NCBI GenBank assembly: GCA_003141615.1
Contig: PLMV01000101.1
Span: 3,363 to 35,659, forward strand
DNA: 32,297 bases
Source: Syntrophaceae bacterium
GTDB lineage: Bacteria > Desulfobacterota > Syntrophia > Syntrophales > Smithellaceae
Direction: 5' to 3'
In this document: piece after piece, positions 14,444 through 22,770 of the stretch
Numbering within the stretch: position 1 is the first letter of the stretch
Layout of the letters: the number at the start of each line of letters is the position of its first letter
Made by a program: the position numbers and the translations under genes
Notes under the pieces: generated by a model
Databases searched by the model: none
Seen by the model: only the letters and a program-made list of their open reading frames with translations
What the model was told of the DNA's origin: nothing

Positions 14444-15430
14444 ATGACACTACATCGTATAGTTTTTTTCATATCGATATTGGTCATCATGGTGATTGGT
14501 TACTATGACTACCGGACCAGGACACAAATTTCGATGCTGCTGCTCTATGCCGTTCCGATCCTTGTTTCTTCCTGGTACTGCGGCAAGATGGAGGGCATTA
14601 TTGTTGCGGTTTTTGCGGCTGCCAGCTGGCTTATCGTTAATCTGGCTAATCAACCATATGGGGAAAGTGCTACCATTCTCTCGTGGGATGCCTTTACCCG
14701 GCTAAGTATCTTTGCCCTACTCTCCTACGCCGTTTCATTGCAGGCCCAATTGCGAAGGGCGCTTGAACGTGAAAAGCTACGAGCAAATACCGATAGATTG
14801 ACAGGGTTGTTAAACAAAGGAGCCTTCCGTGAACGGGTGGAGGAGGAGATACACCGGGCACGACGCTACAATCACCCCCTTTCACTTGCTTACATCGATC
14901 TGGATAATTTCAAGCAGGTCAACGACATCCAGGGACATGTGCGGGGGAACAAGCTCTTGCAGCAGATCAGTGAAACCATCATACATACCATACGAGGAAT
15001 CGATACCGCCGGACGTGTTGGTGGCGATAAGTTCGCCATCTGTTTACCGGAAACTGGTGACGAACAGGTATGCAAGGTCATAGATAAGTTAGCTAAGGCA
15101 CTGGACATCATGACCAGTCAATCTGGATGGCAGGTAACCGCAAGTATTGGAGTAATAACCTGCACGGAAATCTGTTTCACTGAAACCTACGACGTACTAT
15201 TGGGAAAGGCTGACAAGCTGATGTACGCTGCCAAGGAAAAGGGAAAGAACGCCGTGGAGTTTGAAACTATCGGTGCAGGCAAGAATGTAAACCGGCAAGA
15301 TGTTCAATTTCGTTTGCCCATATTGAGACACCCTTTTCCCCTTATTTTACCTTATGGTAAAGCAACCCCCACCTTCCATCAGCATCTGCTCGAAAAGAAG
15401 TCGCAGCTGAAGAAGAATGTCGCATTTTAA
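14444..15430 (+). CDS. Membrane GGDEF protein with GGDKF active site
   Basis: A 328-aa protein. Four hydrophobic segments (about residues 5-20, 28-44, 50-67 and 86-100) are followed by a GGDEF domain (about 113-275) and a 55-residue tail of unknown function. The domain has DRLTGLLNK and DLDNFKQVND, but the catalytic loop reads GGDKF (193-197) and the later GHxxGD motif reads GHVRGN. The inhibitory-site RxxD (R184-D187) is exactly five residues before the loop. It may be a weak diguanylate cyclase or only a c-di-GMP binder; sequence alone does not decide. GAGGAG precedes the ATG. The next gene starts 12 bp downstream and is probably cotranscribed. Confidence 0.85.
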   Translation: MTLHRIVFFISILVIMVIGYYDYRTRTQISMLLLYAVPILVSSWYCGKMEGIIVAVFAAASWLIVNLANQPYGESATILSWDAFTRLSIFALLSYAVSLQAQLRRALEREKLRANTDRLTGLLNKGAFRERVEEEIHRARRYNHPLSLAYIDLDNFKQVNDIQGHVRGNKLLQQISETIIHTIRGIDTAGRVGGDKFAICLPETGDEQVCKVIDKLAKALDIMTSQSGWQVTASIGVITCTEICFTETYDVLLGKADKLMYAAKEKGKNAVEFETIGAGKNVNRQDVQFRLPILRHPFPLILPYGKATPTFHQHLLEKKSQLKKNVAF

Positions 15431-15442
15431 AAGGGAGATAAT

Positions 15443-16006
15443 ATGGAATTGGGTTTTTCATCTATGGCCGGAGTGGCCGCAACTCTCTTTGGACTTGTGT
15501 TGGTGTCGCTCGTCTTTGCTTATAATACAGCTATTTCAAGAATAGACAGTATCGGTGATTTTTCACATTTCGCTTCGTGGGTATGGGCTGCCGGGTTTTC
15601 ATGCTTCCTCTATTTCTCCTGTTGTTTTCTTATTTCTTTTCGGTTGATGGAGGATGAAACTTGGGTTCCCGCCATTATGGGAATTGTCGTGGCTATTACC
15701 CTTTTACTGATCGTTTCCCTCTACAAAGAGCTGCACTGGCTTCGTATAATGACTCTTGAGGACCGGTCAGAATTTAGAGGATTGTACTGGACACAGGCAA
15801 TATTTCCAATCATTATTTTTATATTTTTCCAGATTATGATCTGGCGAGCCATCATGCGGCTATCCGTAAAGTCTTTTGAGTCGGCAATGTACACCGCATT
15901 GACATACACTCTTTTCTTCGCCGCTATGAGGGCTGTGATCCTGGTAGGAGCGTCATTTTCTGCAATTGTCAAATTGCACAACTGCCAAAATAGAAAGAAT
16001 GAGTGA
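15443..16006 (+). CDS. Multi-spanning membrane protein, unknown
   Basis: A 187-aa protein with about five hydrophobic helices (roughly residues 5-27, 44-68, 77-97, 115-135 and 152-178) and short charged loops. No family is recognised. AAGGGAG precedes the start. It begins 12 bp after the GGDEF gene, suggesting a linked role in that membrane signalling unit. Confidence 0.65.
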   Translation: MELGFSSMAGVAATLFGLVLVSLVFAYNTAISRIDSIGDFSHFASWVWAAGFSCFLYFSCCFLISFRLMEDETWVPAIMGIVVAITLLLIVSLYKELHWLRIMTLEDRSEFRGLYWTQAIFPIIIFIFFQIMIWRAIMRLSVKSFESAMYTALTYTLFFAAMRAVILVGASFSAIVKLHNCQNRKNE

Positions 16007-16147
16007 AATAAATCAACTGATTTTCTTAATTCATTTCTATATAATATGAGGAACTCACAATAAAGCATCAAAGCAAAGGCAACAATAGATGGGGAAAATT
16101 GTAATTGTAAATCATCTATATTTCAGTAAACGGGAGGACCATGATAC

Positions 16148-16516
16148 ATGGGTTTCGGTAATGCATTTTTGTACATTTTCACCGGTTTGTTGGCCGGATT
16201 ATTAAGTGGCCTTATCGGTATTGGTGGTGGAACTATTATAGTTCCGATTCTCGTAATTTTTTCCGGTCTTTCCCAAAAAATGGCCCAAGGAACAACCCTG
16301 GCTTTATTAGTTCCGCCAATAGGAATACTTGCTGCTTGGACATATTATAAACAAGGATATGTTGATTTTCCAATTGCTGCATTAATCTGCATTGGTTTTA
16401 TATTTGGCGGCTTAATTGGTGCAAAATTTGCCACCAATTTATCTAATCAAACATTGGAAAGAATATTCGGGATAGCATTACTGATCATCGCTATAAAAAT
16501 GATTTTTTCTAAATAA
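16148..16516 (+). CDS. TauE/SafE-family membrane protein, half length
   Basis: A 122-aa membrane protein beginning with a helix rich in glycine (GLLAGLLSGLIGIGGGTIIVPIL), followed by GTTLALLVPP and a third and fourth helix. These match the first half of TauE/SafE permeases, which are usually about 250 aa with two similar halves. The frame ends cleanly with no sign of a second half downstream, so it is probably a natural half-size form acting as a dimer. GGGAGG lies about 10 nt before ATG 16148. The substrate (often sulfite or sulfoacetate in the family) is not known. Confidence 0.75.
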   Translation: MGFGNAFLYIFTGLLAGLLSGLIGIGGGTIIVPILVIFSGLSQKMAQGTTLALLVPPIGILAAWTYYKQGYVDFPIAALICIGFIFGGLIGAKFATNLSNQTLERIFGIALLIIAIKMIFSK

Positions 16517-16639
16517 AGATTGATAAAAGCATTATTGAATGACAGTTGGATATTGTTTGCAAGGCACTCATGTGAAAATGGCTACAAAGATAAGTTAATG
16601 AATTAAGGAAATAAATTTTAGGGTAAAAGGAGTATCATT

Positions 16640-17389
16640 ATGAGACCTCTTGATTTGCAGAAAAGTATTTGTTTACATATTAAACCACTTCAAAAGATAA
16701 AAAAATGCCAAAGATCAAACTTCTTTGCCAAGATAGCTTTGGGGGCTTTTATTATCCTGTTCTTGCAAGCTTGTACCACGCCCGATCTTTATCACGCCAA
16801 TTTGAAGTATGAACCGACAGGAACATTCCCTGAGATGAAGAAAGCTGGATCGAACTCTCTTATAACTGTTGCCATGTTTAATGATATCCGGCAGATAGAT
16901 GACAAGCTGCAACTAGGAAGGGTCACGACTATGGGTGGCACCGTAGTTCCGATTTTTCCAGAATATATGAAAATACCCGATGCAGTAACGACGAGTATAA
17001 GGGAATATTTTTTCAAGTCAGGCTATAGGATTTCTAATGATGTTCCAATTTGGGATTTAAGGGAAGAAACCATTAATAAAGGCTGGGGGAAAATATTGGT
17101 TGGGGGTAATATTGATGAATTGGAGATTGTTTGTGATGATTCGTTTCCGGTGAAAACTTATCGTACCAAACTCAAATTGACCTTTGTTTTTGCTGACGTT
17201 ATTAAAAAGAGAATATTTTACCGTTCCAGCATAGAAAACAGCGCGTCATTGCAAGATATATCTTTTTCCGAGGAGATTTTAAACAAACAAATAAGCGCGG
17301 TGCTTTCTGGTGTCTTGGAAAAGATGTTTAATGATCCGGCTATGAGGAAGAGAATCGAAGATGCTTTGAAGATGAAGAATAAACATTAG
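16640..17389 (+). CDS. Outer-membrane lipoprotein of unknown function
   Basis: A 249-aa protein with an unusually long basic N-terminus (about 32 residues), then a hydrophobic segment ending in the lipobox FLQAC (C45). The mature part has SLITVAMFNDIRQ, a strand-rich centre and a helical C-terminus (ISAVLSGVLEKMFNDPAMRKRIEDAL). The general plan resembles YajG-type lipoproteins, but this is a weak inference. AAGGAG precedes the ATG. The last 35 codons have a diverged, truncated copy at 24581-24694, on the other side of the Bat operon. Confidence 0.7.
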   Translation: MRPLDLQKSICLHIKPLQKIKKCQRSNFFAKIALGAFIILFLQACTTPDLYHANLKYEPTGTFPEMKKAGSNSLITVAMFNDIRQIDDKLQLGRVTTMGGTVVPIFPEYMKIPDAVTTSIREYFFKSGYRISNDVPIWDLREETINKGWGKILVGGNIDELEIVCDDSFPVKTYRTKLKLTFVFADVIKKRIFYRSSIENSASLQDISFSEEILNKQISAVLSGVLEKMFNDPAMRKRIEDALKMKNKH

Positions 17390-17431
17390 ACAAATGCTGG
17401 GCAGGTGCCTTTTATATGATTACCAAGTCTT

Positions 17432-17471
17432 GAAATATAAGAAAAAGTAGCAGTGCTACATCTCATATTTC
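17432..17471. repeat. Stem-loop upstream of the Bat operon promoter
   Basis: GAAATAT (17432-17438) pairs with ATATTTC (17465-17471), and the inner GTAGCA (17447-17452) pairs with TGCTAC (17454-17459) about one G. It could end the lipoprotein transcript or bind a regulator next to the promoter at 17487. No clean T run follows on the + strand. Confidence 0.45.
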
Positions 17472-17486
17472 TTGGCAACAAGCATC

Positions 17487-17515
17487 TTGACATAAAAAGT
17501 AGTTATTCTTATATT
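17487..17515 (+). promoter_or_regulatory. Sigma-70-type promoter of the moxR-bat operon
   Basis: TTGACA (17487-17492), a 17-bp spacer and TATATT (17510-17515). Transcription would start near 17522, leaving a leader of about 145 nt before ATG 17668. The leader contains a small GGCTG/CAGCC hairpin near 17610-17635. Confidence 0.65.
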
Positions 17516-17667
17516 TTTTTAGATCAGAAGCAACATCTTATCAAAGGGCATCTCGTTCTATAGGGTTATTATAAAAGCTTGGAAATGTAGTTGGTGATAT
17601 AATAAATTTTTCTGGCTGTTGTCTAATCCAGCAGCCAAATTATTTTCTTTCAAGAAGGGAATGAATT

Positions 17668-18657
17668 ATGGATCAAGAAATAAAACTCATTGATGAAAAA
17701 GTTAAAGCCAAAAGTGAATTTGTGGAGAGAATCAATAAAACCATGGCAGGCACAATTATCGGTCAGAAAAATATTATCGATCGCCTGTTGATTGCCATGC
17801 TCTGCAACGGCCATGTTTTAGTTGAAGGAGTTCCTGGCTTGGCCAAAACCTTGATTGTCAAGACGCTGGCAGCAGCAATCGACGCTCATTTTTCGCGCAT
17901 TCAATTTACTCCGGATCTTCTTCCTTCCGATCTGATCGGCACTATGGTGCTCAATCCCAAAACCGGGGAATTTACTCCCCGCCAAGGACCAATCTTTGCC
18001 AATATCATTCTGGCAGACGAGATTAACCGCTCTCCTTCCAAGGTCCAGAGCGCTTTGCTGGAGGCTATGCAGGAGCATCAGGTAACTATTTCCAAAGAAA
18101 CGCATCGTCTGCCGGAGCCTTTCATGGTAATGGCAACGCAAAACCCAATTGAGCAGGAAGGAACTTATCCCTTGCCGGAAGCGGCCATTGACCGTTTCAT
18201 GCTCAAGGTCAGGATAACTTATCCCAGCAAAGAGGAAGAGATTCAGATCATTGACGCGGCCTTGATCGGTGAGGAACCAAAGGTGGAGAAAGTAATTAGC
18301 CCCCAGGAAATAATGGAGACCCGCAGCCTGATCAACCAAATCTATATTGATGAAAAATTAAAACATTATATTGTTACTCTTGCTAGAGCCACCCGCCAGC
18401 CGGAAGAATTCGGACTCAACGAAATAAAAGGTTTGATCCAGTATGGCGCTTCGCCTCGAGCTTCGATCTATCTGGCCCAGGCAGCCAAGGGTCATGCCTT
18501 TATCCGTCGCCGTGGTTATGTCACGCCGGACGATATCAAGAGTATTGGCATGGATGTGCTGCGGCATCGGATTATCCTGACCTACGAAGCTGAAGCCGAG
18601 GAGCAAAGCTCGGAAACAATCATTCAAAAAGTATTTGACGCTATCGAGGTGCCCTAA
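17668..18657 (+). CDS. moxR: MoxR-family AAA+ ATPase
   Basis: A 329-aa cytoplasmic ATPase with Walker A GVPGLAKT (54-61), Walker B IILADEIN (113-120) and the conserved MATQNPIEQEGTYPLPEAAIDRF block. A C-terminal lid follows. MoxR proteins are thought to act as chaperones that remodel or activate proteins with von Willebrand A domains, often encoded next door as here. AAGGGA precedes the ATG. It is the first gene of a seven-gene operon whose members overlap or nearly touch. Confidence 0.95.
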   Translation: MDQEIKLIDEKVKAKSEFVERINKTMAGTIIGQKNIIDRLLIAMLCNGHVLVEGVPGLAKTLIVKTLAAAIDAHFSRIQFTPDLLPSDLIGTMVLNPKTGEFTPRQGPIFANIILADEINRSPSKVQSALLEAMQEHQVTISKETHRLPEPFMVMATQNPIEQEGTYPLPEAAIDRFMLKVRITYPSKEEEIQIIDAALIGEEPKVEKVISPQEIMETRSLINQIYIDEKLKHYIVTLARATRQPEEFGLNEIKGLIQYGASPRASIYLAQAAKGHAFIRRRGYVTPDDIKSIGMDVLRHRIILTYEAEAEEQSSETIIQKVFDAIEVP

Positions 18658-18661
18658 GAAC

Positions 18662-19543
18662 ATGCTTGACCGGTCGATCTACAAAAAGATCAAGCAAATC
18701 GAAATCCGTTCGCACAAGGCGGTCAACCAGCTTTTTGCCGGAGAATACCGCAGCGTTTTCAAAGGACAGGGTCTGGAATTTTACGAAGTTCGCGAGTACG
18801 TTCCGGGAGACGATATCCGTCTAATTGATTGGAATGTCAGCGCCCGTCTGGGTTCTCCTTACGTCAAAAAATTTATCGAAGAGAGACAGCAAAGCATAAT
18901 ACTTTGTGTTGATGTAAGTGCTTCCCAGGATTTCGGCTCTCAGAAATTAAATAAGAACGAAGCCGCGGCCGAGATCGCGGCGGTGCTGGCTTTTTCTGCG
19001 ATCAAAAACAATGATCTGGTAGGCTTACTAATGTTTTCCGACCGGATCGAAAAATATATTCCTCCCAAAAGGGGAAGACGGCATGTACTGCTGGTGGTCA
19101 GGGAGATTCTTTCTTTTAGACGTCAGGGAAAAAGGACCGACATGGCGCAGGCCCTGCGCTATCTGAGCCGGGTCAATAAAAAGAGCTCCGTATTATTTGT
19201 TATTTCCGATTTTCTGGCTCAGGGGTATGAACAACCGATAAGGATTCTGGCGAAAAAACATGATCTCATTCCGATTATCATCAAGGACAGACTGGAAAAA
19301 AATTTGCCTGCACTGCCGCTGGTTTGTTTGGAAGATCCGGAATCGGGCGAATTGACGGAAGTGGATTTGCGGGATGAAAAACTGCGTAAGGTTTATGACG
19401 ACGCCTCTGCCAGCGAGCTGACTGGTTTACGGAGATTCTTCCGGTCGCTGAAACTTGATCATTTGGAACTGGGTTCTGATGGCGAATACGTCGCCGCGCT
19501 GAAGCAGTTTTTTAAAGTACGGGAAAGAAGGATAGCCCACTGA
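18662..19543 (+). CDS. DUF58 protein with von Willebrand A-like fold
   Basis: A 293-aa protein. The N-terminal half has GEYRSVFKGQGLEFYEVREYVPGDDIRLIDWN, split as usual for DUF58. Next is a vWA-like core with the metal site DVSAS and RGRRHVLLVVREIL. ATG 18662 is chosen over the upstream in-frame TTG 18635 because that one lies inside moxR and has no ribosome site. It begins 4 bp after moxR and ends in a 1-bp overlap (TGATG) with the next gene. DUF58 proteins usually accompany MoxR and are probable clients of it. Confidence 0.92.
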   Translation: MLDRSIYKKIKQIEIRSHKAVNQLFAGEYRSVFKGQGLEFYEVREYVPGDDIRLIDWNVSARLGSPYVKKFIEERQQSIILCVDVSASQDFGSQKLNKNEAAAEIAAVLAFSAIKNNDLVGLLMFSDRIEKYIPPKRGRRHVLLVVREILSFRRQGKRTDMAQALRYLSRVNKKSSVLFVISDFLAQGYEQPIRILAKKHDLIPIIIKDRLEKNLPALPLVCLEDPESGELTEVDLRDEKLRKVYDDASASELTGLRRFFRSLKLDHLELGSDGEYVAALKQFFKVRERRIAH

Positions 19544-20058
19544 TGCCGGAACAATTAAAAGATATTAAAGGGGTATTTTATATTTTTGATTGGGGGACGC
19601 TATTATTTTTTTTGTTCCTTGCTCTGCTTTTGGCTGTTTTGGGGTATTTTCTTTTTAAGTTTTTAAAAAAATGGCGCTTGAATCGTAGGACAGACCGGAA
19701 AGAAGCCGTCTCCGCCAGGCCATTCAATGAGCTTGCATTGGAAACGCTGATGAAAATTGATCCGGTCGAATATTTTGAAAAACGGAAAATCAAGGAATTC
19801 TATTTTGAAATAACCGACATCGTGCGCCAGTTTCTGACCGGCAATTACCATATCGATACCATGGATAAAACTTCTCTGGAAATAATTGAGGAACTGGAAC
19901 GGGTGGAACGTGATTTTAACAAAGTCAAAAATCTGGATCGCTACTTTAGCGATTGCGACATGGTGAAATTTGCCAAACTGAGGCCGGGGCTTGCCGAAAT
20001 GAAGCAAAAGAAGGTTGAATCGGAAAATATTATCAAGGAATATTTAAAAAGAGGATAG
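19543..20058 (+). CDS. DUF4381-like membrane-anchored Bat-operon protein
   Basis: A 171-aa protein with one transmembrane helix (about residues 18-41) and a cytoplasmic helical domain (about 60-170). In Bat operons this slot is usually held by a DUF4381 protein, and length and topology fit. Its soluble part resembles the C-terminal tail of BatD in this operon: both have a KEF...EI...YL/FL-type helix, a spacer and then CDMxxF. It may form part of a membrane complex with BatA, BatB and BatD. Translation is coupled to the upstream gene. Confidence 0.75.
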   Translation: MPEQLKDIKGVFYIFDWGTLLFFLFLALLLAVLGYFLFKFLKKWRLNRRTDRKEAVSARPFNELALETLMKIDPVEYFEKRKIKEFYFEITDIVRQFLTGNYHIDTMDKTSLEIIEELERVERDFNKVKNLDRYFSDCDMVKFAKLRPGLAEMKQKKVESENIIKEYLKRG

Positions 20059-20061
20059 ATC

Positions 20062-21057
20062 ATGCGTTTCCAGAGTTTCTGGTTAATTCTTTTATTGCTT
20101 GCTTTACCGTTCTTGTACAGGCATGTTATGAAAAAAAAGCCTGCCAGCCTGCCGCATCCTGACTTATTGAACAAGCTTAAAGACAAACTGCCGGATATCA
20201 GGATTAAGTCACGGTTGCCACTCTACATTCGCCTGGCAGCAATGGTTCTCTTGATCCTGGCCTTGATGCGGCCCCAGCAGGGTTTTGTGGCCGACACATC
20301 GAACCGCAACGGCGCTGATATCATGGTGGCGTTTGATGTAAGCACCAGCATGAACGCTGAAGACTTTAAACCGGACAGGATCACCGCAGCCAAAGATGTT
20401 CTGACCAAATTTATCCAGGGCCGGCCCCATGACCGCATCGGCCTCGTTGTTTTTGCGGGAAAAAGTTATCTACAATCTCCCCTGACTACTGACCACAATA
20501 CGGTTTTGAACTATTTGGATCAGGTTCATACCGGCATGATCGAAGACAGTACCGCTGTAGGAATGGGGCTGGCGACCTGCGTCAACCGGCTTAAGGATTC
20601 GGAGGCCAAGACCAAAATCATTCTTCTCCTGACCGATGGAGATAACAATGCCGGAGAGATCGATCCGGAAACAGCATCCAAGATGGCGCAAGCTCTGGGC
20701 ATAAAAATATATGCTATCGGCATTGGCGATCCCAACGGCGCACCGGTAAAAATTCAAGATCCCTGGGGCAGAATGGTCTATGCCCGCAACCCTGACGGCT
20801 CGCTCTTCCTGACCAGAATGAACGAAACAGGTCTGCGCCAGATCAGCGCTTTGAGCGAAGGCGGCTATTTCATGGCCAATGATGAAAATAAACTCAAAGA
20901 AATTTTTTCCGAAATCGACAAGAGGGAAAAGACCAAATTTAAAACCAAAGATGTATTTATTTATAATGAATATTTTGCCTGGTTTGTCTGGCCTGCTTTG
21001 CTACTGCTGATCCTGGAGTGGTCATACCGCCGGTTTTATTTAAGGAGCTTGCCGTGA
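20062..21057 (+). CDS. batA: BatA, von Willebrand A membrane protein
   Basis: A 331-aa protein with hydrophobic N-terminal segments (about residues 5-20 and 52-68), a vWA domain with the metal site DVSTS (92-96) plus the later TDGDNN motif, and a C-terminal membrane helix (about 306-322). This is the standard layout of BatA/BatB proteins, found in Bacteroides aerotolerance-type operons and many other phyla. GAGGAT lies before the ATG. It overlaps batB by 4 bp (GTGA). Confidence 0.92.
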   Translation: MRFQSFWLILLLLALPFLYRHVMKKKPASLPHPDLLNKLKDKLPDIRIKSRLPLYIRLAAMVLLILALMRPQQGFVADTSNRNGADIMVAFDVSTSMNAEDFKPDRITAAKDVLTKFIQGRPHDRIGLVVFAGKSYLQSPLTTDHNTVLNYLDQVHTGMIEDSTAVGMGLATCVNRLKDSEAKTKIILLLTDGDNNAGEIDPETASKMAQALGIKIYAIGIGDPNGAPVKIQDPWGRMVYARNPDGSLFLTRMNETGLRQISALSEGGYFMANDENKLKEIFSEIDKREKTKFKTKDVFIYNEYFAWFVWPALLLLILEWSYRRFYLRSLP

Positions 21058-22037
21058 TCTTTGGAGAGCCCATAAATCTCTGGTGGCTGTTGATCGCGAT
21101 CGGGCTTATCGGTCTAGAGATCGTGCTCTGGAATAAAAAGCGGCAACTGATCAACGTATTATTCCCGGGTGAATTAGCCGGCTTGATGCTCAGAAATTGG
21201 GATAAGAGAAAAAATTTAATCAAGCGTGTGTTTTTTGTTCTGGCGATTTTCTTTTTGGTTCTTGCGCTGGCCAGACCGCAATGGGGGCAAAAAACAGAAA
21301 TTTCCGGCCGGATGGGAATTGACGTGATGATTGCCATTGATGTTTCCAAAAGTATGTTAGCGCAAGACCTTTCGCCCAACCGTCTGGAGAATGCCAAGAG
21401 CTCTCTTAATCTGATCATTGATGAACTGGCGGGTAATCGGATCGGGCTTACCGCCTTTGCCGGATCGAGCTTTGTCAATTGTCCTCTGACCACTGATGTC
21501 GGCGCGGTAAAAATATTTTTAAAGTCTATCGACACGGAACTGATTCCGAATCCAGGGACGGATATAGGCGGCGCTATCCAGACATGCATGAAGGCTTTCG
21601 GCAAATCGACAAACAGCAAGGTGATTATTCTTTTGACGGACGGGGAAGAACTTTCCGGTTCTGCTTTATCTGCTGTGGAATTGGCCCAAAAGGAAGGCAT
21701 CAGAATATTTGCCGTAGGCATAGGTTCTTTAGAAGGTGCTCCGATTCCGGCTGAAGGCGGTTTTAAGAAAGACAAGGAAGGTAATGTTATTTTGACCCGT
21801 GTTAATCAGGAGCTTCTGCAGGCTTTGTCGGAAAAAACAGGCGGAAGGGTATTTCTAATCAGTCAGGACAGGACAGGGTTTCAAAAATTGTTCGCGGCTA
21901 TATCAGCCCTGCCCAAACAAAGGCTTAAGGGTAGCATGGCTTATCAATATCAAGATCGCTTTCAGATATTTGTTTTCTTAAGCCTGCTTTGTTTAGTCGC
22001 GGAAATGCTGATCACGGAGAGAAAACATGAAAAATAA
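21054..22037 (+). CDS. batB: BatB, von Willebrand A membrane protein
   Basis: A 327-aa paralogue of BatA with an N-terminal membrane helix, a second helix near residue 60, a vWA domain with DVSKS and LLTDGEE, and a C-terminal helix. GTG 21054 is the preferred start: AAGGAG is correctly spaced before it and it overlaps the batA stop as GTGA. An upstream in-frame start at 21018 lies deep in batA. It overlaps batC by 11 bp. Confidence 0.92.
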   Translation: MIFGEPINLWWLLIAIGLIGLEIVLWNKKRQLINVLFPGELAGLMLRNWDKRKNLIKRVFFVLAIFFLVLALARPQWGQKTEISGRMGIDVMIAIDVSKSMLAQDLSPNRLENAKSSLNLIIDELAGNRIGLTAFAGSSFVNCPLTTDVGAVKIFLKSIDTELIPNPGTDIGGAIQTCMKAFGKSTNSKVIILLTDGEELSGSALSAVELAQKEGIRIFAVGIGSLEGAPIPAEGGFKKDKEGNVILTRVNQELLQALSEKTGGRVFLISQDRTGFQKLFAAISALPKQRLKGSMAYQYQDRFQIFVFLSLLCLVAEMLITERKHEK

Positions 22038-22770
22038 AATATTTTTTATATCCACTAATCAAGCAATAATGAATTCAGTAAATATTTTTTGTTTTCTATC
22101 TTGTTTATTGGTAATTTCGCAAAGCGCCGTTGCTCTTCCTTTTCGCTCAGACTTAAATCGCGGCAACGATTTTTATAAAAAAGGAGACTATCCCCAAGCG
22201 GGACAGGTTTATAATAAAATCCTGCAAAAGAAAGCAAATGACCAGAGGGCTAAATTCAATCTGGGCGACTCATTATATAAAGAGGGGAAATATAAAGAAA
22301 GCCAAATAGTTTTTGAAGACCTCGCTGGAAAGACCGCAGATAAAGGGTTGCGCCAGGCATCGTACTACAATCTGGGCAATTCTTTCTTTAAACAAGAAGG
22401 CTATAAAAGCGCAATTGATGCCTATGAAGAAGCGTTGAAAATAGATCCGAAGGATAAAGACGCGCAATTCAATTTGGATCTTGCTAAAAAGATGCTGGTG
22501 ATGCCCAAACAGGAGAAAGAAAAGAATAACGAAAAACAGAAGAAGGAAGACGAAAAGAAAGAAAATCAAAAAAAGGAACAAGAAAAGCCTAACGATAAAT
22601 CCGGGAACAAGGATAAAGAAAAAGAGCAAAACCAGCAAAAGCAAACCAAACCCGGCCAGATGAGCAAAGAAGACGCACTGCGAATATTAAATGCTCTTGA
22701 GGATAAGGAAAAGCATAAAACGCAAAAAATGAAAGGTGGACGAGGTAGTGCCGATGTCAAGGATTGGTAA
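22027..22770 (+). CDS. batC: BatC, TPR protein
   Basis: A 247-aa exported protein: a signal segment (about residues 18-36), then two to three tetratricopeptide repeats (GNDFYKKGDYPQAGQVYNKIL, then KFNLGDSLYKEGKYKES, then YNLGNSFFKQEGYKSAIDAYEEAL). A long Lys/Glu/Gln-rich region (about 157-215) follows. BatC proteins are thought to bridge partners in the Bat complex. The charged stretch is low complexity and probably disordered. GGAGAG precedes the ATG. It overlaps batD by 17 bp. Confidence 0.88.
   Translation: MKNKIFFISTNQAIMNSVNIFCFLSCLLVISQSAVALPFRSDLNRGNDFYKKGDYPQAGQVYNKILQKKANDQRAKFNLGDSLYKEGKYKESQIVFEDLAGKTADKGLRQASYYNLGNSFFKQEGYKSAIDAYEEALKIDPKDKDAQFNLDLAKKMLVMPKQEKEKNNEKQKKEDEKKENQKKEQEKPNDKSGNKDKEKEQNQQKQTKPGQMSKEDALRILNALEDKEKHKTQKMKGGRGSADVKDW

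Noticed and set aside
16546-16561. Sigma-54-like sequence TTGGATATTGTTTGCA
   Set aside because: GG and GC are separated by 9 bases, not 10, and the -24 core lacks the CA.
20957-21775. 272-codon open frame on the minus strand
   Set aside because: Antisense to batA/batB, whose domains and motifs are clear. No start signal.
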